From Bacillus infantis NRRL B-14911 (lineage in GTDB: Bacteria; Bacillota; Bacilli; Bacillales; Cytobacillaceae), in the NCBI RefSeq assembly GCF_000473245.1, contig NC_022524.1:830501-894500 (forward strand): 64,000 bases of DNA. The letters are read 5' to 3'. This document shows positions 51,994-60,272 of this stretch, piece by piece. The notes below the pieces were generated by a model. The model saw only the letters and a program-made list of their open reading frames with translations. It was not told the origin of the DNA and did not search any database. The stretch's first letter is position 1; each line of letters begins with the position of its first letter. The position numbers were made by a program, and so were the translations under genes.

Positions 51994-52785
51994 TTACTCT
52001 TCCAGATAACGTCCTAAAATCTCATCGTATGTGCCGTTATCCTTTATCTTCTGGAGGCCGCTGTTGATTTTTTCCAGCAGCTCCTGGTTTTCGCCTTTTT
52101 TTACAGAGATGCCGTACTGGTCGCCGGTCAGGCGGTCCCCGACGGTTTTCAGATCAAGGCCGCTTGTTTTAATGGCGTACGCGATAACCGGATAGTCTTC
52201 AATCAGCACGTCTGCGTTCCCGTTGGCCACTTCCTGGAACATGGACGGGCTGTCATTGAATTGGCGGACTTCTTTTATGCCGGCTTCCTCTTTAATTTCC
52301 TCGGCATGCTCCGCACCTGTTGTACCATTCTTAACGGCGACCACTTTCCCTTTTAAATCGTCTATACTGGTAATGTCGCTGTTATCTTCTGAAACAACAA
52401 GGGTCAGCCCGGCATCAAAATACGGGTCTGAAAAATCAACTTTTTCTTTGCGGTCATCTGTAATGCTCATGCCAGCAATGGCTACATCAAGCTGGTCAGC
52501 CAGGATGGCCGGGATGATGCCGCCGAAATCCATAGGCTTCAATTCAATCTCAAACCCTTCTTCCTCTGCAATGGCATTGATGATATCAATATCAATCCCT
52601 TTATACTCGCCGCCTTCTTCAAACTCAAACGGAGGATAGGTTGTATCCGTCCCAACCGTATAGGTTTTGCTTCCGTCGTCACCGGAGCTCCCTCCATCAC
52701 CACTGCTGTCTGCATCATCTGTGCCGCATGCAGCCAGGACCAGCATCACTAGCATCATAAAGCTGAATAATTGTATTTTTTTCAT
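51994..52785 (-). CDS. polar amino acid ABC transporter binding lipoprotein
   Basis: The 263-residue precursor has a lipoprotein signal with lipobox LAAC (cysteine at residue 20), a Ser/Gly/Asp linker, and the family 3 binding fold: YTVGTDTTYPPFEFEE near residue 42 and GIDIDIINAIAEE, with ligand residues in AIAGMSITDDRKEKVDFSDPY. It is anchored outside the cell. The specific amino acid is not clear; glutamine, arginine or cystine are possible. It is first in its operon. Confidence 0.93.
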   Translation of the reverse strand: MKKIQLFSFMMLVMLVLAACGTDDADSSGDGGSSGDDGSKTYTVGTDTTYPPFEFEEGGEYKGIDIDIINAIAEEEGFEIELKPMDFGGIIPAILADQLDVAIAGMSITDDRKEKVDFSDPYFDAGLTLVVSEDNSDITSIDDLKGKVVAVKNGTTGAEHAEEIKEEAGIKEVRQFNDSPSMFQEVANGNADVLIEDYPVIAYAIKTSGLDLKTVGDRLTGDQYGISVKKGENQELLEKINSGLQKIKDNGTYDEILGRYLEE

Positions 52786-53062
52786 CTAACCCCTCCTGAT
52801 CTATTGTCTGATAATTCACTACATTGACAATGTTAGCAAATGTTTACAGGTAATTTCAAAGGAAAAGGCTTTCAGCAGGAGAGCTGGGTGGGTAATGTGT
52901 CCCGGTTTTGCGTTGTTATTGGACAGGGAGAAAGGCTTTGTGAGGCAGTTTATGTGTGGGGAAAAGGCAGGGGGAAAAGGTCCTGTACCTGCGTCTGTTA
53001 TGCTATACTTGGAAAAAAACGGGAGAATACCTTCAGTAAGCTAGAGGGAGGCTGGGGTTTAT
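52786..53062. other. intergenic region, nothing assigned
   Basis: Holds the divergent promoters of the amino-acid transporter operon (minus) and a phosphotransferase gene (plus). An 82-codon frame on the plus strand lacks a ribosome binding site and looks random, so I do not call it. Confidence 0.5.
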
Positions 53063-53956
53063 ATGCTGGGAAAAGAAGAATATCTTGAGTTCATTTCGGA
53101 TGAATATCCAGACTTAAAAATAAAAAAGTTTCAAGCAAATGAAAAGGGCTGGGATAACGATATTGTGATCATTAATGAAAGTCTCGTCTTCAGGTTTCCG
53201 AAATCTGAAAATGTGATCTCAAAAGTAGAGGCGGAAGGAAAGCTCTTGCATCTGCTGAAAAAGAAACACCCCATCCTGCAGTTGCCGGATTATGAATATT
53301 TGTACCAGAATCAAATGTTAAGATGTGTCCGGTATGATTATCTCGAAGGCAGGATGCTAGGCGATATCAGCATGGACTCCTTCAAGAATAACCAGGAAAA
53401 TGCAAGGCTGCTGGGCGATTTTCTAACTAAGCTGCACTCCATAGACCCTGCAGAGGCAGACACTATGAATCTGAAAACCCTTCATACATTGGAGTACTGG
53501 GAAGCCTTGCATTCATCTGTCAGGGAGGAAATTCTCCCTTATCTAAAAGACAGGGAAAAGGATCTGATTAATAGGATATTCAGGGATTTTCTTGAAGAAT
53601 TCCCTGGCTATTCTATTAAAAAATCTATCATTCACGGTGATTTGACAGCTTCCAATATCATTTACAGCGAAAAGAAGGGCCGTATCAGCGCGGTCATTGA
53701 TTTTACCGACGCCCAGCTTGGAGACCCGGCATTCGACTTTGCGGGCATTTACTGGGCTTATGGAGAAAACTTCACCAGGGAGGTCCTGTCCTGGTATCAG
53801 ACGGATGAATCAGCAGATGCCCTCTTTAAAAGGGTTCAGAGCTTTTACGGGCTTCAGCCTATTTTTCATGAGCTCCTTTATGATGTACGGAATGGAAAGA
53901 AGCCGGACTGGAAAGCGGGACTGGGAAAGTTTGGAGCCTTAGTGTCATTGGTTTAA
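53063..53956 (+). CDS. APH-family phosphotransferase, APH(2'')-like
   Basis: The 297-residue protein has the aminoglycoside phosphotransferase fold: an N-terminal ATP-binding lobe with VFRFPKSENV, catalytic loop SIIHGDLTASNIIY near residue 192 and the metal-binding VIDFTDAQLGDPAFDFAG near 212. GAGGGAGG precedes the ATG. Sequence flavour is that of APH(2'')-related chromosomal proteins; drug specificity cannot be read from sequence. The C45 hydrolase gene follows after 54 bp. Confidence 0.83.
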   Translation: MLGKEEYLEFISDEYPDLKIKKFQANEKGWDNDIVIINESLVFRFPKSENVISKVEAEGKLLHLLKKKHPILQLPDYEYLYQNQMLRCVRYDYLEGRMLGDISMDSFKNNQENARLLGDFLTKLHSIDPAEADTMNLKTLHTLEYWEALHSSVREEILPYLKDREKDLINRIFRDFLEEFPGYSIKKSIIHGDLTASNIIYSEKKGRISAVIDFTDAQLGDPAFDFAGIYWAYGENFTREVLSWYQTDESADALFKRVQSFYGLQPIFHELLYDVRNGKKPDWKAGLGKFGALVSLV

Positions 53957-54010
53957 TAAACAGCGTTGAACTCTTTAAGCGGTATGAATCTATCAAAAGG
54001 AGACCTCGAT

Positions 54011-55018
54011 ATGGAATTCAAAACGGATATTTTGCAGCTGCGGAAGGGCCCTTATGAAAACGGTGCAGCCTTGGGCAGGCACTTGTCAGGGAAACCTATA
54101 GTGAATGTGTTTAAAAGTATCACAAAGGCTGCTATCAATATAGAGAAAATGGAGGGAATCCTTAAAGCTTATTCTCCTCATCTCCTGGATGAATTAAAAG
54201 GGATTGCTGACGGCTTGGAGATTCCTTATCATAAGGCAGCAGCACTTTTCAGCGGTTATGATGTGCCCAAGGTGGCTGCCATGGGCTGTACAGCGGTTAT
54301 GACGAAAGACTTTTATGTGCGCAATTATGATTTCTCCCCAGAGTTCTATGACGGTATCTTCACTCTATCAGAGAATCTGCCGGCTCTTGCGTCAGCCGGC
54401 TACAATCTTCAGGCCATCGGCCGGCATGATGGGGTGAATGAAAAAGGGCTCGCGGCAGGGCTGCATTTTGTCAGTCACGATGGCTATCAGGAGGGGCTAT
54501 CGGCATGGACAAGTGTGAGGATGGTGCTGGATACTTGCGCCACTGTGAGGGAGGCTGCTGAACTTCTGAAGGAAATTCCTCATGCAGCCTGCTATAATTT
54601 CTCCCTAGCTGACAGCTTTGGCAATCAGGGGGCAGTGGAGGCAAGCCCCGATAAGGTATTGATAAGACAAGGGCCGGAAGAGTTTCATTCCTGCGTCAAC
54701 CATTTCAGGTCAGAAGAGATGGCAGGGAAGAATCGTGAGCATATTGATGGGTCGATCAAGCGAACCGGTTATCTCGATTTGGTCGGAAGTAAACAGCTTT
54801 CTTTCCAGCAAACCTTCGATCTGCTCAGGGACTCAGAGTCACCGCTGTTTTTTACAGACTATGAAGATCTCTTTGGAACACTGCACACGTTTGGCTACTC
54901 TTTTCAGGACTCTCAGATAGTTACTTCTCTCTGCCAGGGAGACCCGCTGCGGATCAATCTCAAAAAATGGCTGGCAGGAAAAGATATTGAACAAACCGCA
55001 ATGCAAGGGAAAATATGA
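54011..55018 (+). CDS. C45-type N-terminal-nucleophile hydrolase (choloylglycine hydrolase-like)
   Basis: ATG 54011 is chosen because AAAAGGAGA lies eight bases upstream. The 335-residue protein resembles acyl-CoA:6-APA acyltransferase-like and linear amide hydrolases: the probable nucleophile Cys in AAMGCTAVM near residue 93, then FYVRNYDFSPEFYDG, GVNEKGLAAGLHF and ACYNFSLADSFGNQGAVEAS. In this group the protein is cleaved before the Cys, which then acts as catalytic nucleophile on amide bonds. The substrate is unknown. It is likely co-transcribed with the phosphotransferase. Confidence 0.8.
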   Translation: MEFKTDILQLRKGPYENGAALGRHLSGKPIVNVFKSITKAAINIEKMEGILKAYSPHLLDELKGIADGLEIPYHKAAALFSGYDVPKVAAMGCTAVMTKDFYVRNYDFSPEFYDGIFTLSENLPALASAGYNLQAIGRHDGVNEKGLAAGLHFVSHDGYQEGLSAWTSVRMVLDTCATVREAAELLKEIPHAACYNFSLADSFGNQGAVEASPDKVLIRQGPEEFHSCVNHFRSEEMAGKNREHIDGSIKRTGYLDLVGSKQLSFQQTFDLLRDSESPLFFTDYEDLFGTLHTFGYSFQDSQIVTSLCQGDPLRINLKKWLAGKDIEQTAMQGKI

Positions 55019-55107
55019 GCCGGTCTTAGTATTAGTCCGCATGCTCATTTACAAATAAAGGATAACGTGAGATAATACAGAAAATTATGAAGGGGTGAAG
55101 TAAGTTT

Positions 55108-55134
55108 ATGGAACCAACTAATTGCCAATATTAA
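55108..55134 (+). CDS. putative leader peptide of the second ABC-F gene
   Basis: ATG 55108 reads MEPTNCQY and stops at TAA; GAAGGGGTGAAG lies upstream at a slightly long spacing. It covers one arm of the TTGCCAA/TTGGCAA pairing. It does not carry a known stalling motif. Function is inferred only from position. Confidence 0.5.
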   Translation: MEPTNCQY

Positions 55135-55372
55135 TTGATTTTAAAATTAATATGAATTTTGTATTGAGTGTTAAAATGCCTAATCTGATTAGGTCTATTT
55201 GTTATGCTCTTTATGGAATGTTGGCAAATTAGAAGGAAACTTACTTTACTCGACCGGGTTTATAATTTACGGGATCAGTCCGGCAGCTCTAGGCTGCTCC
55301 AGAGGCTGAAATGGGCTTATTTTGTGATGGGCGCATTTCAGGCTTCACTGGCGATAAATTATAGAAGCATCC

Positions 55373-55408
55373 AGGCTGCAGGAAGGGATATCTTCTTGCA
55401 GCCTTTTT
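55373..55408 (+). terminator. leader terminator of the second ABC-F gene
   Basis: AGGCTGCA pairs with TGCAGCCT and GAAG pairs with CTTC inside, with one mismatch between the two parts, followed by a T run. It lies about 90 bp before the ABC-F start. Confidence 0.85.
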
Positions 55409-55496
55409 ATATGCGGAAAATTGAATAGTTGGAAGATCTTCTTTGCCTTGTCCATAAAAGTGTAGCAGCCAATATGGATGAAAGAAGGAATAAAAG

Positions 55497-57398
55497 ATGC
55501 TCGAATTAAAATTGAACGGAATCAAAAAATATATGGAAGCCACACTGATCATGAGGAATGTATCGCTCGAAGCGTTTGAAGGGGAGAAGATTGGGATAGT
55601 CGGGGCCAATGGCTGCGGAAAGAGCACCATCCTGAAGCTGATCGCGGGGATTGAAAAGATGCATTATTATCCGGGTTATCCGCAGACATCGAGTCCCGGC
55701 TATGATGAAGGCCTGATTCATTTTCCAAGAGGGGCGAGCAAGGCGTATCTGGAGCAGTCGCCGGTTTTTCCGCCGGGCTTGACTGTGAACGATGTACTGA
55801 ATCTTGCTTTTGAAGAAATCGATGAAATTGAAGCACGTATGCGTGAACTGGAGGAGCAGATGAAGGTGCTCACAGATAAGGAGCTTGAAAAAGCCTTGAA
55901 CCAATACAGCGATCTGGTTTTGCAGCTTGAGGCGAAGGGCGGCTACGAGCGGGAAGAGAAGCTGGGCAAGGTGTGCACCGGACTTAAGTTCAACGATAGC
56001 TTTTTGAACACAGATTTTGATCTTTTGAGCGGCGGGGAAAAAACGACCGTTGTGCTCGGCAAGCTGCTGATCCATAATCCTGACATCCTCCTGCTGGATG
56101 AACCGACGAATCATCTTGATATGGAAGCGATCGAGTGGCTGGAAAGTTATCTGAAAAGCTGCAGGGGCATTGTCCTGATTGTCTCGCATGACCGGTATTT
56201 CCTTGACCGCACCGTGACGAAAATAGTCGAGATTGAGGATATGGAATCCATCACTTATAAAGGCAATTATTCTTCTTTTATCAGCCAGAAGGAAGAGAAT
56301 ATGCGGATTCAATATGAGCATTTTCGTGAGCAGCAGAAAAAAATCAACGGGATGGAAAAGACGGTGTCCGACCTGCGCGAATGGGCGATGAGGGCGGATA
56401 ACAATAAATTCTTCCGGCGGGCAGCGAGCATTCAGAAGAAGCTTGATAAAATGGATATCATTGAAAAGCCTGTCTTCAAACGGAGAAATATGAGGCTGGA
56501 TATTAAAGCCGCCCAGCGTTCAGGCAAAGAAGTCATCAAAGCTGACGGGCTGTGCAAAAGCTTTAATGATAAGGTTATTTTTAAAAACAGCGTCCTTTTG
56601 GTCCAATATGGAGAAAGAGTCGGTCTGCTTGGCTCAAATGGCAGCGGCAAAACCACTTTCCTGAAAATGCTCCTCGGCGAGGTGCTGCCAGATGGAGGCA
56701 CAGTAGAGCTCGGCGCCAATGTGCAGGCAGCCTATCTGCCGCAGAAAATCGTATTCAATGATGAAGAGCTGACTGTACTCGAGGCCTTCCGGGAGGACAT
56801 TTCCATTGTGGAAGGAAAGGCCCGCGAGTATTTGGCTAAGTTCATGTTTTATAAAAAAAGTGTCTTCACGAAGGTGAAGCAGCTGTCAGGCGGCGAAAGA
56901 ATCAGGCTGAAGCTGGCGATGCTATTATACCAGGATATCAATCTGCTGATCCTGGATGAGCCGACCAACCATCTGGATATCCCATCGATCGAAACACTGG
57001 AAGCTGCCTTGGAAGACTTTGAAGGAACGATCTTCTTCATCTCACATGACCGTTATTTTATCAACAGAATCAGCGAAAGAGTGGTTGCAGTAGAAGATTA
57101 TTCGCTGAAAAACTACCCAGGCAACTATGATTCCTATAAAATGATAAAGGAACAAAAAGCCGTCCAGGTGATGCCAGTGCCTGAGGAGAAAAAGAAGAAT
57201 CAGCATTCTTATCCAAAACAGGACACGTCAGCTGAGAAGGCTGAAGCAAGAATACAGCGGCTTGAGCAGGAATTAAAGGAGATTGATGCCTTCATGGCAG
57301 AGGCCGGAAGTGATTATGACAGGCTCAATCTGCTGTATGGCAGGAAAGAGAAATTAAATAAAGAACTGGAGGAAGCCATCGGGCTTTGGCTGGGATGA
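55497..57398 (+). CDS. ABC-F family ATPase, second copy
   Basis: The 633-residue protein has two ABC domains and no membrane part: Walker A GANGCGKS near residue 36 and GSNGSGKT near 377, signatures LSGGEKTT and LSGGERIRL, and Walker B LLLDEPTNHLD and LILDEPTNHLD. The first domain carries an insertion after Walker A (MHYYPGYPQTSSPGYDEG). A C-terminal coiled coil (KAEARIQRLEQELKEID) completes it. ABC-F proteins act on the ribosome, either in translation or as antibiotic protection factors. Its attenuator-like leader favours a protective role, but this one has no named drug match. Confidence 0.85.
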   Translation: MLELKLNGIKKYMEATLIMRNVSLEAFEGEKIGIVGANGCGKSTILKLIAGIEKMHYYPGYPQTSSPGYDEGLIHFPRGASKAYLEQSPVFPPGLTVNDVLNLAFEEIDEIEARMRELEEQMKVLTDKELEKALNQYSDLVLQLEAKGGYEREEKLGKVCTGLKFNDSFLNTDFDLLSGGEKTTVVLGKLLIHNPDILLLDEPTNHLDMEAIEWLESYLKSCRGIVLIVSHDRYFLDRTVTKIVEIEDMESITYKGNYSSFISQKEENMRIQYEHFREQQKKINGMEKTVSDLREWAMRADNNKFFRRAASIQKKLDKMDIIEKPVFKRRNMRLDIKAAQRSGKEVIKADGLCKSFNDKVIFKNSVLLVQYGERVGLLGSNGSGKTTFLKMLLGEVLPDGGTVELGANVQAAYLPQKIVFNDEELTVLEAFREDISIVEGKAREYLAKFMFYKKSVFTKVKQLSGGERIRLKLAMLLYQDINLLILDEPTNHLDIPSIETLEAALEDFEGTIFFISHDRYFINRISERVVAVEDYSLKNYPGNYDSYKMIKEQKAVQVMPVPEEKKKNQHSYPKQDTSAEKAEARIQRLEQELKEIDAFMAEAGSDYDRLNLLYGRKEKLNKELEEAIGLWLG

Positions 57399-57465
57399 GA
57401 GTTTCTCCGGTTCATCAATAAATTGGGACAGTGTGCCTGTCCCGGTATTACAGGAGTGTGTTAAC

Positions 57466-57981
57466 GTGGATAATAATGATATTTTGATTCGGTGCAGGTA
57501 TGCAATGGATATTAAGAATAACGATGTAGTGGAGATTTTCAAGCTGGGCGGAATGGAATTTACGCGGGAAGAAGTGCTGCTGATTCTGACGAAATCGCCT
57601 GATTTGGAGGATGATGCGGCTCCAGTGGCAACAGATAGGCATATTCCGTGCACAGATGACATGCTGGAAACGTTTTTGAATGGATATATTGTTTTTAAGC
57701 GCGGCCGGCAGGAACCAAGGCCAGGTGAGCCGGAAGCGCCGCAGGTCAGGCTGTCTGACAATGAACATCCTAATAATCTATTGCTGAAAAAGCTGAAAAT
57801 AGCATTGTCCCTGACAAGTGAAGATATGCTCGATGTATTCAAGCTGGCAGGGCTCACAGTGACTAAAGGCGAGCTTGGCGCTTTTCTCAGGAAAAAAGGC
57901 CATAAAAACTATAAAGAATGCGGAGACAATTTTGCCCGTAATTTCTTAAAAGGATTAACGGTTAAATATAGAGGAGAATGA
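57466..57981 (+). CDS. DUF1456 (YehS-like) protein
   Basis: GTG 57466 has CAGGAGTG upstream and is preferred over a start inside the preceding hairpin. The 171-residue protein contains two tandem copies of the domain: NNDILIRCRYAMDIKNNDVV with EIFKLGGMEFTREEV, and LLLKKLKIALSLTSEDMLDVFKLAG. This is the DUF1456/YehS family, of unknown function. The metallopeptidase gene follows 7 bp later. Confidence 0.82.
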   Translation: MDNNDILIRCRYAMDIKNNDVVEIFKLGGMEFTREEVLLILTKSPDLEDDAAPVATDRHIPCTDDMLETFLNGYIVFKRGRQEPRPGEPEAPQVRLSDNEHPNNLLLKKLKIALSLTSEDMLDVFKLAGLTVTKGELGAFLRKKGHKNYKECGDNFARNFLKGLTVKYRGE

Positions 57982-57988
57982 AGGTATC

Positions 57989-58696
57989 ATGCTGCACACA
58001 TTTCAAGGGGAGACGATCAGTTTTCAGATTGTCCATAAAAACAGGAAGTCGGCCGGGATTTATATCGATGGTCTTGGCCATATTGAAATCCGAGTCCCTA
58101 AAGGCACAAAGGATGAAAGTGTGCTGAAGCTGGTGGAGGAGAGATGGGATTGGATCCTGGAGAATACCCAGGAAATGAAGGACCGGCTGCAGGGCCCAAA
58201 GGAACGGAGCTATGACCGGGATGAGAAGTTCCTCTATCTGGGGAAATCTTATCCTATTGAAGTAACCATTGATGCCGGGGTTGAGCAGGATTATGCTGCA
58301 GTGGACGGAGATAAGCTGCGCATTTTTGTGAAGCAGCCGGGGGATGAACAGATCCAGCAGGCTCTGAAGCGGTTTTACTATCAGCAGTGCAAAGCGCTTG
58401 TTGAAAAAAACATTCAGGCCAATCAGCAGTATTTCAAAATGAAGCCGCAATCTATTCGCATCTCCGACAGCCCTACTACATGGGGAACCTGCGACTCCAG
58501 CCGCCGGCTTACGTTCAACTGGAAGCTGGCCATGGCTCCGCCGAAGGTGATTGAATATGTGGTGATCCATGAAATGTGCCATATGATGCATATGAATCAT
58601 GACCGCTCCTTCTGGCGCCTCGTCGGGAAGCGGATGCCGGATTATAAAGAGCAGGAAAGATGGCTGGCTCTTTCAAGCTGGCAGATGACGGTTTGA
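57989..58696 (+). CDS. M48-like metallopeptidase, YgjP (DUF45) type
   Basis: The 235-residue protein has the zinc motif HEMCHMMHMNH near residue 193, where the HExxH and the third His follow the YgjP/WLM pattern, and the upstream WGTCDSSRRLTFNWKLAMAP typical of DUF45. It is predicted to be a cytoplasmic zinc protease. AGGAGAATGAAGG precedes the ATG. It forms a two-gene operon with the DUF1456 gene. Confidence 0.88.
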   Translation: MLHTFQGETISFQIVHKNRKSAGIYIDGLGHIEIRVPKGTKDESVLKLVEERWDWILENTQEMKDRLQGPKERSYDRDEKFLYLGKSYPIEVTIDAGVEQDYAAVDGDKLRIFVKQPGDEQIQQALKRFYYQQCKALVEKNIQANQQYFKMKPQSIRISDSPTTWGTCDSSRRLTFNWKLAMAPPKVIEYVVIHEMCHMMHMNHDRSFWRLVGKRMPDYKEQERWLALSSWQMTV

Positions 58697-58705
58697 GCGG
58701 AGTTT

Positions 58706-58740
58706 GGGGGACACCAGCCTTGTGGGGCTGGTGTTTTTTA
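58706..58740 (+). terminator. terminator after the metallopeptidase gene
   Basis: ACACCAGCC pairs with GGCTGGTGT around TTGTGG, followed by TTTTTAG. Confidence 0.9.
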
Positions 58741-58766
58741 GTTGGCGGGGAGGGTGATTTTGGGCT

Positions 58767-58886
58767 AGTTGCTAATAAAAAGTAAAAGTTGCTAATATAT
58801 CTGGAAAATTGCTAATAAAAAGGAAAAGTTGCTAATAAAATCCAAAACTTGCTAATATATCGAAAAAGTTGCTAATAAACATGATC
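58767..58886 (+). repeat. six-unit array of TTGCTAATA at exact 20-bp period
   Basis: TTGCTAATA occurs at 58769, 58789, 58809, 58829, 58849 and 58869, exactly every 20 bp and without mismatch. Each core is followed by AAAA or TATA, then about four variable bases and an A-rich stretch. The period is not a multiple of three and the core holds a TAA in one frame, so it is not coding. It is the same family as the array at 50412, in the opposite orientation. Confidence 0.95.
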
Positions 58887-59050
58887 CAGCCCGCAAACAT
58901 ACCCTCCATTTGGGAGTGAGAATGTAAAATTCCTGCCGGCAGGGGCTTTCTAAAGCTAAATTCACCAAATATCATCTGCTCAAAGCACCATTTCCCGGTC
59001 CGAAACCTGAATCCATCCAAATACTCCACCCCAAACCCACACAAAAAAAG
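58887..59050. other. intergenic remainder, nothing assigned
   Basis: Between the 20-bp array and the terminator of the dehydrogenase gene I see no supported gene. A minus-strand 86-codon frame here has no ribosome binding site. Confidence 0.5.
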
Positions 59051-59092
59051 CTGCCCTCCAGCGCAATAAGCACCATCGGGCAGCTTTTTCAA
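59047..59092 (-). terminator. terminator of the 3-hydroxyacyl-CoA dehydrogenase gene
   Basis: AAAAAGCTGCC pairs with GGCAGCTTTTT around a 23-base loop; it works on the minus strand. Confidence 0.8.
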
Positions 59093-59096
59093 ATGA

Positions 59097-59993
59097 TCAG
59101 CTGTCTAAAAAGTCGTCTTCCATATAGCTCGGGTTCGGATATTTGTAAAATCCTTCGCCTGTTTCTCTTCCAAGCTTGCCTTTGTCGATATAATCCCGCT
59201 TCAGCATTTCAGCCAGTTTGGCGGATTCTGCCATGCCGGCCTGGCCTTTGCCGTTTGCGATATTGTAGGCAGTTGTGACGCCGACGATATCGAGGATGGC
59301 GAATGGGCCTTTTGGCGCGCCGGTTGCGATCATCCAGGTTTTGTCGATCGTCTCCGGATCGGCAACGCCATTCAAGAGCAGCTTTTGGCCTGCTTCCAGG
59401 AATGGAACAAGCAGTGAATTCAGGATATAGCCGGGCTGTTCTTTGTGCACAGGCAGCGCAACCATGCCGATTGCTTTCGCAAACTCGATGACATCGTCGA
59501 ATACTTCCTTGCTTGTGCCGGGATGTCCCATTACTTCTGCTGTATTGTTTGTCCAGATTTCATTCGCAAAGTGCAGTGCCAGGAAATGTTCCGGACGGCC
59601 TGTCGCGTCAGCAAACTGGCTTGGCAATAGAGTAGAAGAATTAGTGGCAAAGATGGTTTTCTCAGGTGCCACAGACCCGAGCTTTGTATAAAAATCAATC
59701 TTGATCTGCACGACTTCTGGAACTGCCTCAATCACGAGGTCGGCATCAGCAACCGCTGCAGCCAGGTCACTGTGGAAGGAAATGCGCTCATAGGCTGAAT
59801 TTACTTCTTCTTCACTGGCTCCAAGGTCCTCCTGGTAGCGCGGCTTCAGCTTCCCGATTCTATCTCTTGCACGGTCAAGTGCCTCGTCGTTGATATCATA
59901 TACAGATACATTGAACCCTTTAAATGCCGTCTGGAATGCGATCTGGCTTCCAAGCACTCCGCTTCCGGCAACGGTTACATTCTTGTAATTCAT
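59097..59993 (-). CDS. 3-hydroxyacyl-CoA dehydrogenase
   Basis: The start is the ATG for MNYKNVTVAGSG, with AAAGGGAG eight bases upstream. The 298-residue enzyme has the NAD-binding loop GSGVLGSQIAFQTA, the catalytic His in LALHFANEIW near residue 140 and the C-terminal helical domain (PGYILNSLLVPFLEAG). It oxidises 3-hydroxyacyl-CoA in fatty acid or butanoate metabolism. The HFANE sequence differs from the classical HFFNP, placing it in a divergent subgroup. It is a single-gene transcript. Confidence 0.9.
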   Translation of the reverse strand: MNYKNVTVAGSGVLGSQIAFQTAFKGFNVSVYDINDEALDRARDRIGKLKPRYQEDLGASEEEVNSAYERISFHSDLAAAVADADLVIEAVPEVVQIKIDFYTKLGSVAPEKTIFATNSSTLLPSQFADATGRPEHFLALHFANEIWTNNTAEVMGHPGTSKEVFDDVIEFAKAIGMVALPVHKEQPGYILNSLLVPFLEAGQKLLLNGVADPETIDKTWMIATGAPKGPFAILDIVGVTTAYNIANGKGQAGMAESAKLAEMLKRDYIDKGKLGRETGEGFYKYPNPSYMEDDFLDS

Positions 59994-60272
59994 AGAAAAA
60001 ACTCCCTTTCTATTTGTATCATTCATAGATTTACTACCACTCTTATTATAAACCTAAGCTGAGAAATTATAGAAGTATAATGCTTGGGTAAAAAGAACTA
60101 TACCGCCGTTCTTAAATAGGATGATGCACAAAAGTCCCGCACAGTTCTCAGCCTTTAAAAACATCCATCCGCTCCTCCCGTGCATTCCGCGCGTCAACTG
60201 AAAACGGAAAGGGTATAATAAAACTATCGACTGCAAATAGGATTTTTATGTCAAAAACGTAAAGGGGATACA

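Larger units (their letters stand above)
55048..55496 (+). promoter_or_regulatory. structured leader of the second ABC-F gene
   Basis: TTTACA and GATAAT with a 17-bp spacer (55048-55076) form a promoter. The 410-nt leader has a short reading frame at 55108, the hairpin CCTAAT-CTG-ATTAGG (55179-55193), a long-range TTGCCAA/TTGGCAA pairing (about 55122 and 55220), and the terminator at 55373. AGGCTGC at 55291-55297 can pair with GCAGCCT at 55398-55404 and would break the terminator. GATTAGGTCTATTT at 55187-55200 faintly recalls the element shared by the mph and vmlR leaders. Confidence 0.65.

Noticed and set aside
52840-53088. 82-codon plus-strand frame
   Set aside because: No ribosome binding site, random-looking composition, and it overlaps the start of the phosphotransferase gene.
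55108-55496. T-box riboswitch before the second ABC-F gene
   Set aside because: No T-box consensus (AGGGTGGNACCGCG) is present; the structure fits ribosome-type attenuation better.
55506-56321. Minus-strand 271-codon frame
   Set aside because: Antisense to the second ABC-F gene; composition is that of a shadow frame.
57962-58600. Minus-strand 212-codon frame
   Set aside because: Antisense to the metallopeptidase gene, which has a clear zinc motif.
58767-58886. CRISPR array or coding repeat
   Set aside because: The unit is only 20 bp with a 9-nt core; spacers are a few bases; the period is not a multiple of three and the core has stop codons.
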